Source: Pararge aegeria (taxonomy: Eukaryota; Arthropoda; Insecta; Lepidoptera; Nymphalidae). Taken from it: a DNA stretch of 64,000 bases. A model generated the notes under the pieces. The model ran no database searches, was not told the origin of the DNA, and was given only the letters and a program-made list of their open reading frames with translations. Positions 1 to 9,908 of this stretch are shown here, one piece after another. A program made the position numbers and the translations under genes. Location: the NCBI RefSeq assembly GCF_905163445.1, contig NC_053200.1:186001-250000 (forward strand), read 5' to 3'. Position 1 is the stretch's first letter, and every line of letters starts with the position of its first letter.

Positions 1-130
1 CATAACGCCACTGTGTGGCGCCGCCATCAGTCTCCTTAGACTCGGTACTTTGTCGTCGCCATCGACTTCGCACCTTCGCCCCATATAGTAGTGGCGCGGC
101 GCGACGGGCCTAATGTGTAAGTGAAAAAAA
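1..130 (+). repeat. Module A: GC-rich head with oligo(A) end (representative, unit 1)
   Basis: This GC-rich stretch opens every unit. It starts with an imperfect palindrome (GCCACTGTGTGGCGCC), contains GTGGCGCGGCGCGACGGG, and ends in GTGTAAGTG followed by 12-18 A. The oligo(A) end resembles a retroposed 3' end, but no tRNA, 5S or 7SL similarity is visible, so its origin is unknown. Two main versions exist, GGGCCTAATG and GGGACTAATG, and they are useful markers of unit lineage. Confidence 0.7.
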
Positions 131-140
131 AAAAAAAAAA

Positions 141-233
141 TTAAATTAATTGTTATTTTACAATATCTTCTAATATGAATAAGAGTACTTTGTATTGGTA
201 CGTTTTGTTTTTTGTTTTTTTTTTTTTTTAAAC
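141..233. repeat. Module B: AT-rich spacer between oligo(A) and oligo(T) (representative)
   Basis: An AT-rich stretch of about 90 bp separates the oligo(A) run from an oligo(T) run that is often split by a single G (GTTTTTTGTTTTTTTTTTT). The A and T runs are inverted with respect to each other, so they could pair or exclude nucleosomes. Run lengths vary from unit to unit. No coding signal is visible. Confidence 0.7.
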
Positions 234-234
234 G

Positions 235-580
235 GAACTGAACCTAAGTGACCGGCCTGCGGCCGGGCACCCGTCTTATTCATGTTCTAACCTAACCTAA
301 CCTATCCAAACCTTTTAAAACTAGTTTGGATTCCTTTAGACCTCAGCCCACCGGCAACTACGACTAACTAAACACTGATCTAGCTATCTGGCTTTCATCA
401 GTGCATCAACAGCAGCATAACTAGTATTAAAATAGTAATGAGTTTTTATTAATGCATATATTCACATTAAATCTTGAATCTAAAGTCTAAAGGTGTCAAA
501 ACTAGATTTAGGTTAGGTTAGGTTAGAACATGAATACGAGGGGTGCCCGGCCACAGGCCGGGCACTTGGGTTTAGTTTAG
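235..580. repeat. Module C: foldback element with inverted telomeric motifs (representative, unit 1)
   Basis: The left arm (235 to about 305) begins GAACTGAACCTAAGTGACCG and ends in CCTAACCTAACCTA. The right arm (about 507-580) begins TAGGTTAGGTTAGG and ends CACTTGGGTTTAGTTTAG; other units read GGGTTCAGTTCAG there. The arms are imperfect inverted copies, and weaker pairing continues inward (CTAGTTTGGATTCCTTTAGA against TCTAAAGGTGTCAAAACTAG). Inverted arms around a non-coding centre suggest a MITE-like or foldback element fixed in the ancestral unit. No clear target duplication could be defined. A copy lies about 235-580 bp after every unit start. Confidence 0.75.
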
Positions 581-830
581 TCAAAAATTATATATTATTT
601 ACTATTATTTATATTTGAATGAGAATGAAAAATAGCAATTATTTTGAATAGTTTTCAGAAAGAGACAGACGGGTGTGGTAGGGTAAAATCTCCAATTTAA
701 AGTTCCCTTACTGCGTATATGTTATGTGTGTTTGCATAGTGGTTTACTATAATGGTAAGCGGTTCGTGTAACGATCTTGCGCGTCTATATTTACAAGTGT
801 GTGGGCAGTTCGTGTATTGATTATTCGATG
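581..830. repeat. Module D: AT-rich segment before the 18S block (representative)
   Basis: This non-coding segment of about 250 bp begins TCAAAAATTATATATTATTT and ends GTGTATTGATTATTCGATG, directly before the antisense 18S block. Units 14 and 18 carry a LINE in its AT-rich start, and unit 13 carries the copia element at its GATAAGCGG motif. No gene is seen. Its origin is unknown. Confidence 0.65.
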
Positions 831-1514
831 ACGAGACCTCGTAAGAGTCCCGTATCGTTATTTTTCGTCACTACCTACCCGTACCTCCCCCCCCGTGCAG
901 GGAGTGGGTAATTTGCGCGCCTGCTGCCTTCCTTGGATGTGGTAGCAGTTTCTCAGGCTCCCTCACCGGAATCGAACCCTGATTCCCCGTTACCCGCGAC
1001 AAACAATGGTAGTCGCAGAAACTCATTACGATTACGAGACCTCGTAAGAGTCCCGTATCGTTATTTTTCGTCACTACCTACCCGTACCTCCCCCCCCGTG
1101 CAGGGAGTGGGTAATTTGCGCGCTTGCTGCCTTCCTTGGATGTGGTAGCAGTTTCTCAGGCTCCCTCACCGGAATCGAACCCTGATTCCCCGTTACCCGC
1201 GACAAACAATGGTAGTCGCAGAAACTCATTCCGATTACGAGACCTCGTAAGAGTCCCGTATCGTTATTTTTCGTCACTACCTACCCGTACCTCCCCCCCC
1301 GTGCAGGGAGTGGGTAATTTGCGCGCCTGCTGCCTTCCTTGGATGTGGTAGCAGTTTCTCAGGCTCCCTCACCGGAATCGAACCCTGATTCCCCGTTACC
1401 CGCGACAAACAATGGTAGTCGCAGAAACTCATTCCGATTACGAGACCTCGTAAGAGTCCCGTATCGTTATTTTTCGTCACTACCTACCCCCCTACCTCCC
1501 CCCGTGCGGGGTAC
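831..1514 (-). pseudogene. Antisense 18S rRNA block, three 203-bp monomers (unit 1)
   Basis: Read on the minus strand, the block contains unmistakable small-subunit rRNA. It has GGTAACGGGGAATCAGGGTT, then CGATTCCGGTGAGGGAGCC, then CTACCACATCCAAGGAAGGC, then GGCGCGCAAATTACCCACTC, then GACGAAAAATAACGATACGG, then GTAATCGGAATGAG. This corresponds to roughly nucleotides 350-550 of eukaryotic 18S. It is a 75-bp remnant plus three tandem 203-bp monomers. Changes from the canonical rRNA (for example GGTGAGGG for GGAGAGGG and AAACTGC for AAACGGC) and the fused ends rule out a working rRNA gene. Confidence 0.93.
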
Positions 1515-1523
1515 AATATTGAT

Positions 1524-1584
1524 ATGATATTAAAATAATACCATTAATAAATAACATAATAAAAGACCACCACTTTTATAGAGA
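1524..1584. repeat. Module F: AT-rich tail of the unit (representative)
   Basis: After GTGCGGGGTAC the unit ends in about 70 bp of AT-rich sequence (ATTGATATGATATTAAAATA, then AATAACATAATAAAAGACCA) up to the next CATAACGCC. The same tail also ends each extended 18S module, so the extended module looks like a unit that lost modules A to D. Confidence 0.65.
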
Positions 1585-3222
1585 CATAACGCCACTGTGT
1601 GGCGCCGCCATCAGTCTCCTTAGACTCGGTACTTTGTCGTCGCCGTCGACTTCGCACCGTCGCCCCATATAGTAGTGGCGCGGCGCGACGGGACTAATGT
1701 GTAAGTGAAAAAAAAAAAAAAAATAATAAATTAATTGTTATTTTACAATATCTTCTAATATGAATAAGAGTACTTTGTATTGGTACGTTTTGTTTTTTGT
1801 TTTTTTTTTTTTTTTAAACGGAGCTGAACCTAAGTGACCGGCCTGCGGCCGGGCACCCGTCTTATTTATGTTCTAACCAAACCTAACCTATCCAAACCTT
1901 TTAAAACTAGTTTGGATTCCTTTAGACCTCAGCCCACCGGCAACTACGACTAACTAAACACTGATCTAGCTATCTGGCTTTCATCAGTGCATAACTAGTA
2001 TTAAAATAGTAATGAGTTTTTATTAATGCATATATTCACATTAAATCTTGAATCTAAAGTCTAAAGGTGTCAAAACTAGATTTAGGTTAGGTTAGGTTAG
2101 AACATGAATACGAGGGGTGCCCGGCCACAGGCCGGGCACTTGGGTTCAGTTCAGTCAAAAATTATATATTATTTACTATTATTTATATTTGAATGAGAAT
2201 GAAAAATAGCAACTATTTTGAATAGTTTTCAGAAAGAGACAGACGGGTGTGGTAGGGTAAAATCTCCAATTTAAAGTTCCCTTACTGCGTATATGTTATG
2301 TGTGTTTGCATAGTAGTTTACTATAATGGTAAGCGGTTCGTGTAACGATCTTGCGCGTCTATATTTACAAGTGTGTGGGCAGTTCGTGTATTGATTATTC
2401 GATAACGAGACCTCGTAAGAGTCCCGTATCGTTATTTTTCGTCACTACCTACCCGTACCTCCCCCCCCCGTGCAGGGAGTGGGTAATTTGCGCGCCTGCT
2501 GCCTTCCTTGGATGTGGTAGCAGTTTCTCAGGCTCCCTCACCGGAATCGAACCCTGATTCCCCGTTACCCGCGACAAACAATGGTAGTCGCAGAAACTCA
2601 TTCCGATTACGAGACCTCGTAAGAGACCCGTATCGTTATTTTTCGTCACTACCTACCCGTACCTCCCCCCCCGTGCAGGGAGTGGGTAATTTGCGCGCCT
2701 GCTGCCTGCCTTGGATGTGGTAGCAGTTTCTCAGGCTCCCTCACCGGAATCGAACCCTGATTCCCCGTTACCCGCGACAAACAATGGTAGTCGCAGAAAC
2801 TCATTCCGATTACGAGACCTCGTAAGAGTCCCGTATCGTTATTTTTCGTCACTACCTACCCCCCTACCTCCCCCCGTGCGGGGTACAATATTGATATGAT
2901 ATTAAAATAATACCATTAATAAATAACATAATAAAAGACCACCACTTTTATAGAGACATAACGCCACATAATTATAAAAAGTATAGTGTGTGGATCTAAT
3001 CAACCACCACTGGCACCAGACCCTCAATGCCCTTAAATTTTACCTCGTTAAAATATTTAAAGTGTACTCATTCCGATTGCGAGACCTCGTAAGAGTCCCG
3101 TATCGTTATTTTTCGTCACTACCTACCCGTACCTCCCCCCTGTGCGGGGTACAATATTGATATGATATTAAAATAATACCATTAATAAATAACATAATAA
3201 AAGACCACCACTTTTATAGAGA
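1585..3222 (+). repeat. Satellite unit 2, with extended 18S module
   Basis: 1638 bp with two monomers (block 2405-2886) and the 266-bp extended module (2957-3222). It shares rare changes with unit 4: CGGAGCTGAACC, CTTATTTATG, AACCAAACC, and a 12-bp loss around CATCAGTGCATAACTAG. Confidence 0.9.
2992..3152 (-). pseudogene. Extended antisense 18S fragment (unit 2)
   Basis: On the minus strand the 18S sequence continues past GTAATCGGAATGAG (here GCAATCGGAATGAG) into TACACTTTAAATATTTTAAC, then GAGGTAAAATTTAAGGGC, then GGTCTGGTGCCAG. Real 18S reads on to the conserved GCAGCCGCGGTAA, but here similarity stops. This is a more decayed and longer rDNA relic than the 203-bp monomers. Confidence 0.88.
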
Positions 3223-4400
3223 CATAACGCCACTGTGTGGCGCCGCCATCAGTCTCCTTAGACTCGGTACTTTGTCGTCGCCGTCGACTTTGCACCTTCG
3301 CCCCATATAGTAGTGGCGCGGCGCGACGGGCCTAATGTGTAAGTGAAAAAAAAAAAAAAAAAATTAAATTAATTGTTATTTTACAATATCTTCTAATATG
3401 AATAAGAGTACTTTGTATTGGTTCGTTTTGTTTTTTGTTTTTTTTTTTTTTAAACGGAACTGGACCTAAGTGACCGGCCTGCGGCCGGGCACCCGTCTTA
3501 TTCATGTTCTAACCTAACCTAACCTATCCAAACCTTTTAAAACTAGTTTGGATTCCTTTAGACCTCAGCCCACCGGCAACTACGACTAACTAAACACTGA
3601 TCTAGCTATCTGGCTTTCATCAGTGCATCAACAGCAGCATAACTAGTATTAAAATAGTAATGAGTTTTTATTAATGCATATATTCACATTAAATCTTGAA
3701 TCTAAAGTCTAAAGGTGTCAAAACTAGATTTAGGTTAGGTTAGGTTAGAACATGAATACGAGGGGTGCCCGGCCACAGGCCGGGCACTTGGGTTTAGTTC
3801 AGTCAAAAATTATATATTATTTACTATTATTTATATTTGAATGAGAATGAAAAATAGCAATTATTTTGAATAGTTTTCAGAAAGAGACAGACGGGTGTGG
3901 TAGGGTAAAATCTCCAATTTAAAGTTCCCTTACTGCGTATATGTTATGTGTGTTTGCATAGTGGTTTACTATAATGATAAGCGGTTCGTGTAACGATCTT
4001 GCGCGTCTATATTTACAAGTGTGTGGGCAGTTTGTGTATTGATTATTCGATGACGAGACCTCGTAAGAGTCCCGTATCGTTATTTTTCGTCACTACCTAC
4101 CCGTACCTCCCCCCCCGTGCAGGGAGTGGGTAATTTGCGCGCCTGCTGCCTTCCTTGGATGTGGTAGCAGTTTCTCAGGCTCCCTCACCGGAATCGAACC
4201 CTGATTCCCCGTTACCCGCGACAAACAATGGTAGTCGCAGAAACTCATTCCGATTACGAGACCTCGTAAGAGTCCCGTATCGTTATTTTTCGTCACTACC
4301 TACCCCCCTACCTCCCCCCGTGCGGGGTACAATATTGATATGATATTAAAATAATACCATTAATAAATAACATAATAAAAGACCACCACTTTTATAGAGA
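3223..4400 (+). repeat. Satellite unit 3
   Basis: 1178 bp with one monomer (block 4053-4330). The head is the GGGCCT version and it carries AATGATAAGCGG in module D. Confidence 0.9.
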
Positions 4401-5772
4401 CATAACGCCACTGTGTGGCGCCGCCATCAGTCTCCTTAGACTCGGTACTTTGTCGTCGCCGTCGACTTCGCACCGTCGCCCCATATAGTAGTGGCGCGGC
4501 GCGACGGGACTAATGTGTAAGTGAAAAAAAAAAAAAAAATAATAAATTAATTGTTATTTTACAATATCTTCTAATATGAATAAGAGTACTTTGTATTGGT
4601 ACGTTTTGTTTTTTGTTTTTTTTTTTTTTTTAAACGGAGCTGAACCTAAGTGACCGGCCTGCGGCCGGGCACCCGTCTTATTTATGTTCTAACCAAACCT
4701 AACCTATCCAAACCTTTTAAAACTAGTTTGGATTCCTTTAGACCTCAGCCCACCGGCAACTACGACTAACTAAACACTGATCTAGCTATCTGGCTTTCAT
4801 CAGTGCATAACTAGTATTAAAATAGTAATGAGTTTTTATTAATGCATATATTCACATTAAATCTTGAATCTAAAGTCTAAAGGTGTCAAAACTAGATTTA
4901 GGTTAGGTTAGGTTAGAACATGAATACGAGGGGTGCCCGGCCACAGGCCGGGCACTTGGGTTCAGTTCAGTCAAAAATTATATATTATTTACTATTATTT
5001 ATATTTGAATGAGAATGAAAAATAGCAACTATTTTGAATAGTTTTCAGAAAGAGACAGACGGGTGTGGTAGGGTAAAATCTCCAATTTAAAGTTCCCTTA
5101 CTGCGTATATGTTATGTGTGTTTGCATAGTAGTTTACTATAATGGTAAGCGGTTCGTGTAACGATCTTGCGCGTCTATATTTACAAGTGTGTGGGCAGTT
5201 CGTGTATTGATTATTCGATAACGAGACCTCGTAAGAGTCCCGTATCGTTATTTTTCGTCACTACCTACCCGTACCTCCCCCCCCCGTGAAGGGAGTGGGT
5301 AATTTGCGCGCCTGCTGCCTTCCTTGGATGTGGTAGCAGTTTCTCAGGCTCCCTCACCGGAATCGAACCCTGATTCCCCGTTACCCGCGACAAACAATGG
5401 TAGTCGCAGAAACTCATTCCGATTACGAGACCTCGTAAGAGACCCGTATCGTTATTTTTCGTCACTACCTACCCGTACCTCCCCCCCCGTGCAGGGAGTG
5501 GGTAATTTGCGCGCCTGCTGCCTGCCTTGGATGTGGTAGCAGTTTCTCAGGCTCCCTCACCGGAATCGAACCCTGATTCCCCGTTACCCGCGACAAACAA
5601 TGGTAGTCGCAGAAACTCATTCCGATTACGAGACCTCGTAAGAGTCCCGTATCGTTATTTTTCGTCACTACCTACCCCCCTACCTCCCCCCGTGCGGGGT
5701 ACAATATTGATATGATATTAAAATAATACCATTAATAAATAACATAATAAAAGACCACCACTTTTATAGAGA
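4401..5772 (+). repeat. Satellite unit 4
   Basis: 1372 bp with two monomers (block 5221-5702). It shares the 12-bp deletion and several point changes with unit 2, so the two are recent copies. Confidence 0.9.
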
Positions 5773-7351
5773 CATAACGCCACTGTGTGGCGCCGCCATC
5801 AGTCTCCTTAGACTCGGTACTTTGTCGTCGCCATCGACTTCGCACCGTCGCCCCATATAGTAGTGGCGCGGCGCGACGGGACTAATGTGTAAGTGAAAAA
5901 AAAAAAAATTAAATTAATTGTTATTTTACAATATCTTCTAATATGAATAAGAGTACTTTGTATTGGTACGTTTTGTTTTTTTTTTTTTTTTTTTTAAACG
6001 GAACTGAACCTAAGTGACCGGCCTGCGGCCGGGCACCCGTCTTATTCATGTTCTAACCTAACCTAACCTATCCAAACCTTTTAAAACTAGTTTGGATTCC
6101 TTTAGACCTCAGCCCACCGGCAACTACGACTAACTAAACACTGATCTAGCTATCTGGCTTTCATCAGTGCATCAACAGCAGCATAACTAGTATTAAAATA
6201 GTAATGAGTTTTTATTAATGCATATATTCACATTAAATCTTGAATCTAAAGTCTAAAGGTGTCAAAACTAGATTTAGGTTAGGTTAGGTTAGAACATGAA
6301 TACGAGGGGTGCCCGGCCACAGGCCGGGCACTTGGGTTTAGTTCAGTCAAAAATTATATATTATTTACTATTATTTATATTTGAATGAGAATGAAAAATA
6401 GCAATTATTTTGAATAGTTTTCAGAAAGAGACAGACGGGTGTGGTAGGGTAAAATCTCCAATTTAAAGTTCCCTTACTGCGTATATGTTATGTGTGTTTG
6501 CATAGTGGTTTACTATAATGGTAAGCGGTTCGTGTAACGATCTTGTGCGTCTATATTTACAAGTGTGTGGGCAGTTCGTGTATTGATTATTCGATGACGA
6601 GACCTCGTAAGAGTCCCGTATCGTTATTTTTCGTTACTACCTACCCGTACCTCCCCCCCCGTGCAGGGAGTGGGTAATTTGCGCGCTTGCTGCCTTCCTT
6701 GGATGTGGTAGCAGTTTCTCAGGCTCCCTCACCGGAATCGAACCCTGATCTCCCGTTACCCGCGACAAACAATGGTAGTCGCAGAAACTCATTCCGATTA
6801 CGAGACCTCGTAAGAGTCCCGTATCGTTATTTTTCGTCACTACCTACCCGTACCTCCCCCCCCCGTGCAGGGAGTGGGTAATTTGCGCGCCTGCTGCCTT
6901 CCTTGGATGTGGTAGCAGTTTCTCAGGCTCCCTCACCGGAATCGAACCCTGATTCCCCGTTACCCGCGACAAACAATGGTAGTCGCAGAAACTCATTCCG
7001 ATTACGAGACCTCGTAAGAGTCCCGTATCGTTATTTTTCGTCACTACCTACCCGTACCTCCCCCCCCGTGCAGGGAGTGGGTAATTTGCGCGCCTGCTGC
7101 CTTCCTTGGATGTGGTAGCAGTTTCTCAGGCTCCCTCACCGGAATCGAACCCTGATTCCCCGTTACCCGCGACAAACAATGGTAGTCGCAGAAACTCATT
7201 CCGATTACGAGACCTCGTAAGAGTCCCGTATCGTTATTTTTCGTCACTACCTACCCCCCTACCTCCCCCCGTGCGGGGTACAATATTGATATGATATTAA
7301 AATAATACCATTAATAAATAACATAATAAAAGACCACCACTTTTATAGAGA
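5773..7351 (+). repeat. Satellite unit 5
   Basis: 1579 bp with three monomers (block 6597-7281). Its T run lacks the usual interrupting G, as in units 10 and 39. Confidence 0.9.
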
Positions 7352-8731
7352 CATAACGCCACTGTGTGGCGCCGCCATCAGTCTCCTTAGACTCGGTACT
7401 TTGTCGTCGCCGTCGACTTCGCACCGTCGCCCCATATAGTAGTGGCGCGGCGCGACGGGACTAATGTGTAAGTGAAAAAAAAAAAATAAAAATAAATTAA
7501 TTGTTATTTTACAATATCTTCTAATATGAATAAGAGTACTTTGTATTGGTACGTTTTGTTTTTTGTTTTTTTTTTTTTTAAACGGAACTGAACCTAAGTG
7601 ACCGGCCTGCGGCCGGGCACCCGTCTTATTCATGTTCTAACCTAACCTAACCTATCCAAACCTTTTAAAACTAGTTTGGATTCCTTTAGACCTCAGCCCA
7701 CCGGCAACTACGACTAACTAAACACTGATCTAGCTATCTGGCTTTCATCAGTGCATCAACAGCAGCATAACTAGTATTAAAATAGTAATGAGTTTTTATT
7801 AATGCATATATTCACATTAAATCTTGAATCTAAAGTCTAAAGGTGTCAAAACTAGATTTAGGTTAGGTTAGGTTAGAACATGAATACGAGGGGTGCCCGG
7901 CCACAGGCCGGGCACTTGGGTTCAGTTCAGTCAAAAATTATATATTATTTACTATTATTTATATTTGAATGAGAATGAAAAATAGCAACTATTTTGAATA
8001 GTTTTCAGAAAGAGACAGACGGGTGTGGTAGGGTAAAATCTTCAATTTAAAGTTCCCTTACTGCGTATATGTTATGTGTGTTTGCATAGTAGTTTACTAT
8101 AATGGTAAGCGGTTCGTGTAACGATCTTGCGCGTCTATATTTACAAGTGTGTGGGCAGTTCGTGTATTGATTATTCGATGACAAGACCTCGTAAGAGTCC
8201 CGTATCGTTATTTTTCGTCACTACCTACCCGTACCTCTCCCCCCGTGCAGGGAGTGGGTAATTTGCGCGCCTGCTGCCTTCCTTGGATGTGGTAGCAGTT
8301 TCTCAGGCTCCCTCACCGGAATCGAACCCTGATTCCCCGTTACCCGCGACAAACAATGGTAGTCGCAGAAACTCATTCCGATTACGAGACCTCGTAAGAG
8401 TCCCGTATCGTTATTTTTCGTCACTACCTACCCGTACCTCCCCCCCCGTGCAGGGAGTGGGTAATTTGCGCGCCTGCTGCCTTCCTTGGATGTGGTAGCA
8501 GTTTCTCAGGCTCCCTCACCGGAATCGAACCCTGATTCCCCGTTACCCGCGACAAATAATGGTAGTCGCAGAAACTCATTCCGATTACGAGACCTCGTAA
8601 GAGTCCCGTATCGTTATTTTTCGTCACTACCTACCCCCCTACCTCCCCCCGTGCGGGGTACAATATTGATATGATATTAAAATAATACCATTAATAAATA
8701 ACATAATAAAAGACCACCACTTTTATAGAGA
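7352..8731 (+). repeat. Satellite unit 6
   Basis: 1380 bp with two monomers (block 8181-8661). Its head and spacer share the TAAAAATAAATT form with unit 7, and the first several hundred bases of the two units look nearly identical. Confidence 0.9.
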
Positions 8732-9908
8732 CATAACGCCACTGTGTGGCGCCGCCATCAGTCTCCTTAGACTCGGTACTTTGTCGTCGCCGTCGACTTC
8801 GCACCGTCGCCCCATATAGTAGTGGCGCGGCGCGACGGGACTAATGTGTAAGTGAAAAAAAAAAAATAAAAATAAATTAATTGTTATTTTACAATATCTT
8901 CTAATATGAATAAGAGTACTTTGTATTGGTACGTTTTGTTTTTTGTTTTTTTTTTTTTTAAACGGAACTGAACCTAAGTGACCGGCCTGCGGCCGGGCAC
9001 CCGTCTTATTCATGTTCTAACCTAACCTAACCTATCCAAACCTTTTAAAACTAGTTTGGATTCCTTTAGACCTCAGCCCACCGGCAACTACGACTAACTA
9101 AACACTGATCTAGCTATCTGGCTTTCATCAGTGCATCAACAGCAGCATAACTAGTATTAAAATAGTAATGAGTTTTTATTAATGCATATATTCACATTAA
9201 ATCTTGAATCTAAAGTCTAAAGGTGTCAAAACTAGATTTAGGTTAGGTTAGGTTAGAACATGAATACGAGGGGTGCCCGGCCACAGGCCGGGCACTTGGG
9301 TTCAGTTCAGTCAAAAATTATATATTATTTACTATTATTTATATTTGAATGAGAATGAAAAATAGCAACAATTTTGAATAGTTTTCAGAAAGAGACAGAC
9401 GGGTGTGGTAGGGTAAAATCTCCAATTTAAAGTTCCCTTACTGCGTATATGTTATGTGTGTTTGCATAGTGGTTTACTATAATGATAAGCGGTTCGTGTA
9501 ACGATCTTGCGCGTCTATATTTACAAGTGTGTGGGCAGTTCGTGTATTGATTATTCGATGACGAGACCTCGTAAGAGTCCCGTATCGTTATTTTTCGTCA
9601 CTACCTACCCGTACCTCCCCCCCCGTGCAGGGAGTGGGTAATTTGCGCGCCTGCTGCCTTCCTTGGATGTGGTAGCAGTTTCTCAGGCTCCCTCACCGGA
9701 ATCGAACCCTGATTCCCCGTTACCCGCGACAAACAATGGTAGTCGCAGAAACTCATTCCGATTACGAGACCTCGTAAGAGTCCCGTATCGTTATTTTTCG
9801 TCACTACCTACCCCCCTACCTCCCCCCGTGCGGGGTACAATATTGATATGATATTAAAATAATACCATTAATAAATAACATAATAAAAGACCACCACTTT
9901 TATAGAGA
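8732..9908 (+). repeat. Satellite unit 7
   Basis: 1177 bp with one monomer (block 9561-9838). Its front half copies that of unit 6. Confidence 0.9.

Larger units (their letters stand above)
1..1584 (+). repeat. Satellite unit 1
   Basis: 1584 bp with three 18S monomers (block 831-1514). The head is the GGGCCT version. The first copy of the next-to-last motif reads TCATTACGATTACG rather than TCATTCCGATTACG. Confidence 0.9.

Noticed and set aside
291..305. A real telomere end
   Set aside because: Only about three TTAGG-type copies occur, in both orientations, and within each satellite unit.
731..790. tRNA-derived SINE head: TTTGCATAGTGGTTTACTAT, then GGTAAGCGGTTCGTG in module D
   Set aside because: The A-box resemblance is imperfect, the B-box-like motif is too close and has several mismatches, and no cloverleaf can be drawn.
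963..993. tRNA or pol III B-box: GGTTCGATTCC on the minus strand in each monomer
   Set aside because: This is the normal 18S sequence, which resembles a T-arm by chance. No acceptor stem, anticodon arm or A box is placed correctly.
871..1074. Recurrent minus-strand frame of about 67 codons (MTKNNDTGLLRG...) in each 203-bp monomer
   Set aside because: It is a translation of the sense strand of 18S rRNA. It spans the monomer junction and carries no coding signal beyond the repeat itself.
933..1148. Recurrent plus-strand frame of 60-75 codons (MDVVAVSQAPSPES...)
   Set aside because: It is the antisense reading of the same rRNA sequence. Frames in both strands over conserved rRNA are expected by chance.
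7343..7633. Minus-strand frame of about 96 codons across modules A-C (MNKTGARPQAGHLG...)
   Set aside because: It depends on homopolymer length, reads lysine and phenylalanine runs from oligo(A/T), and is open only in some units.
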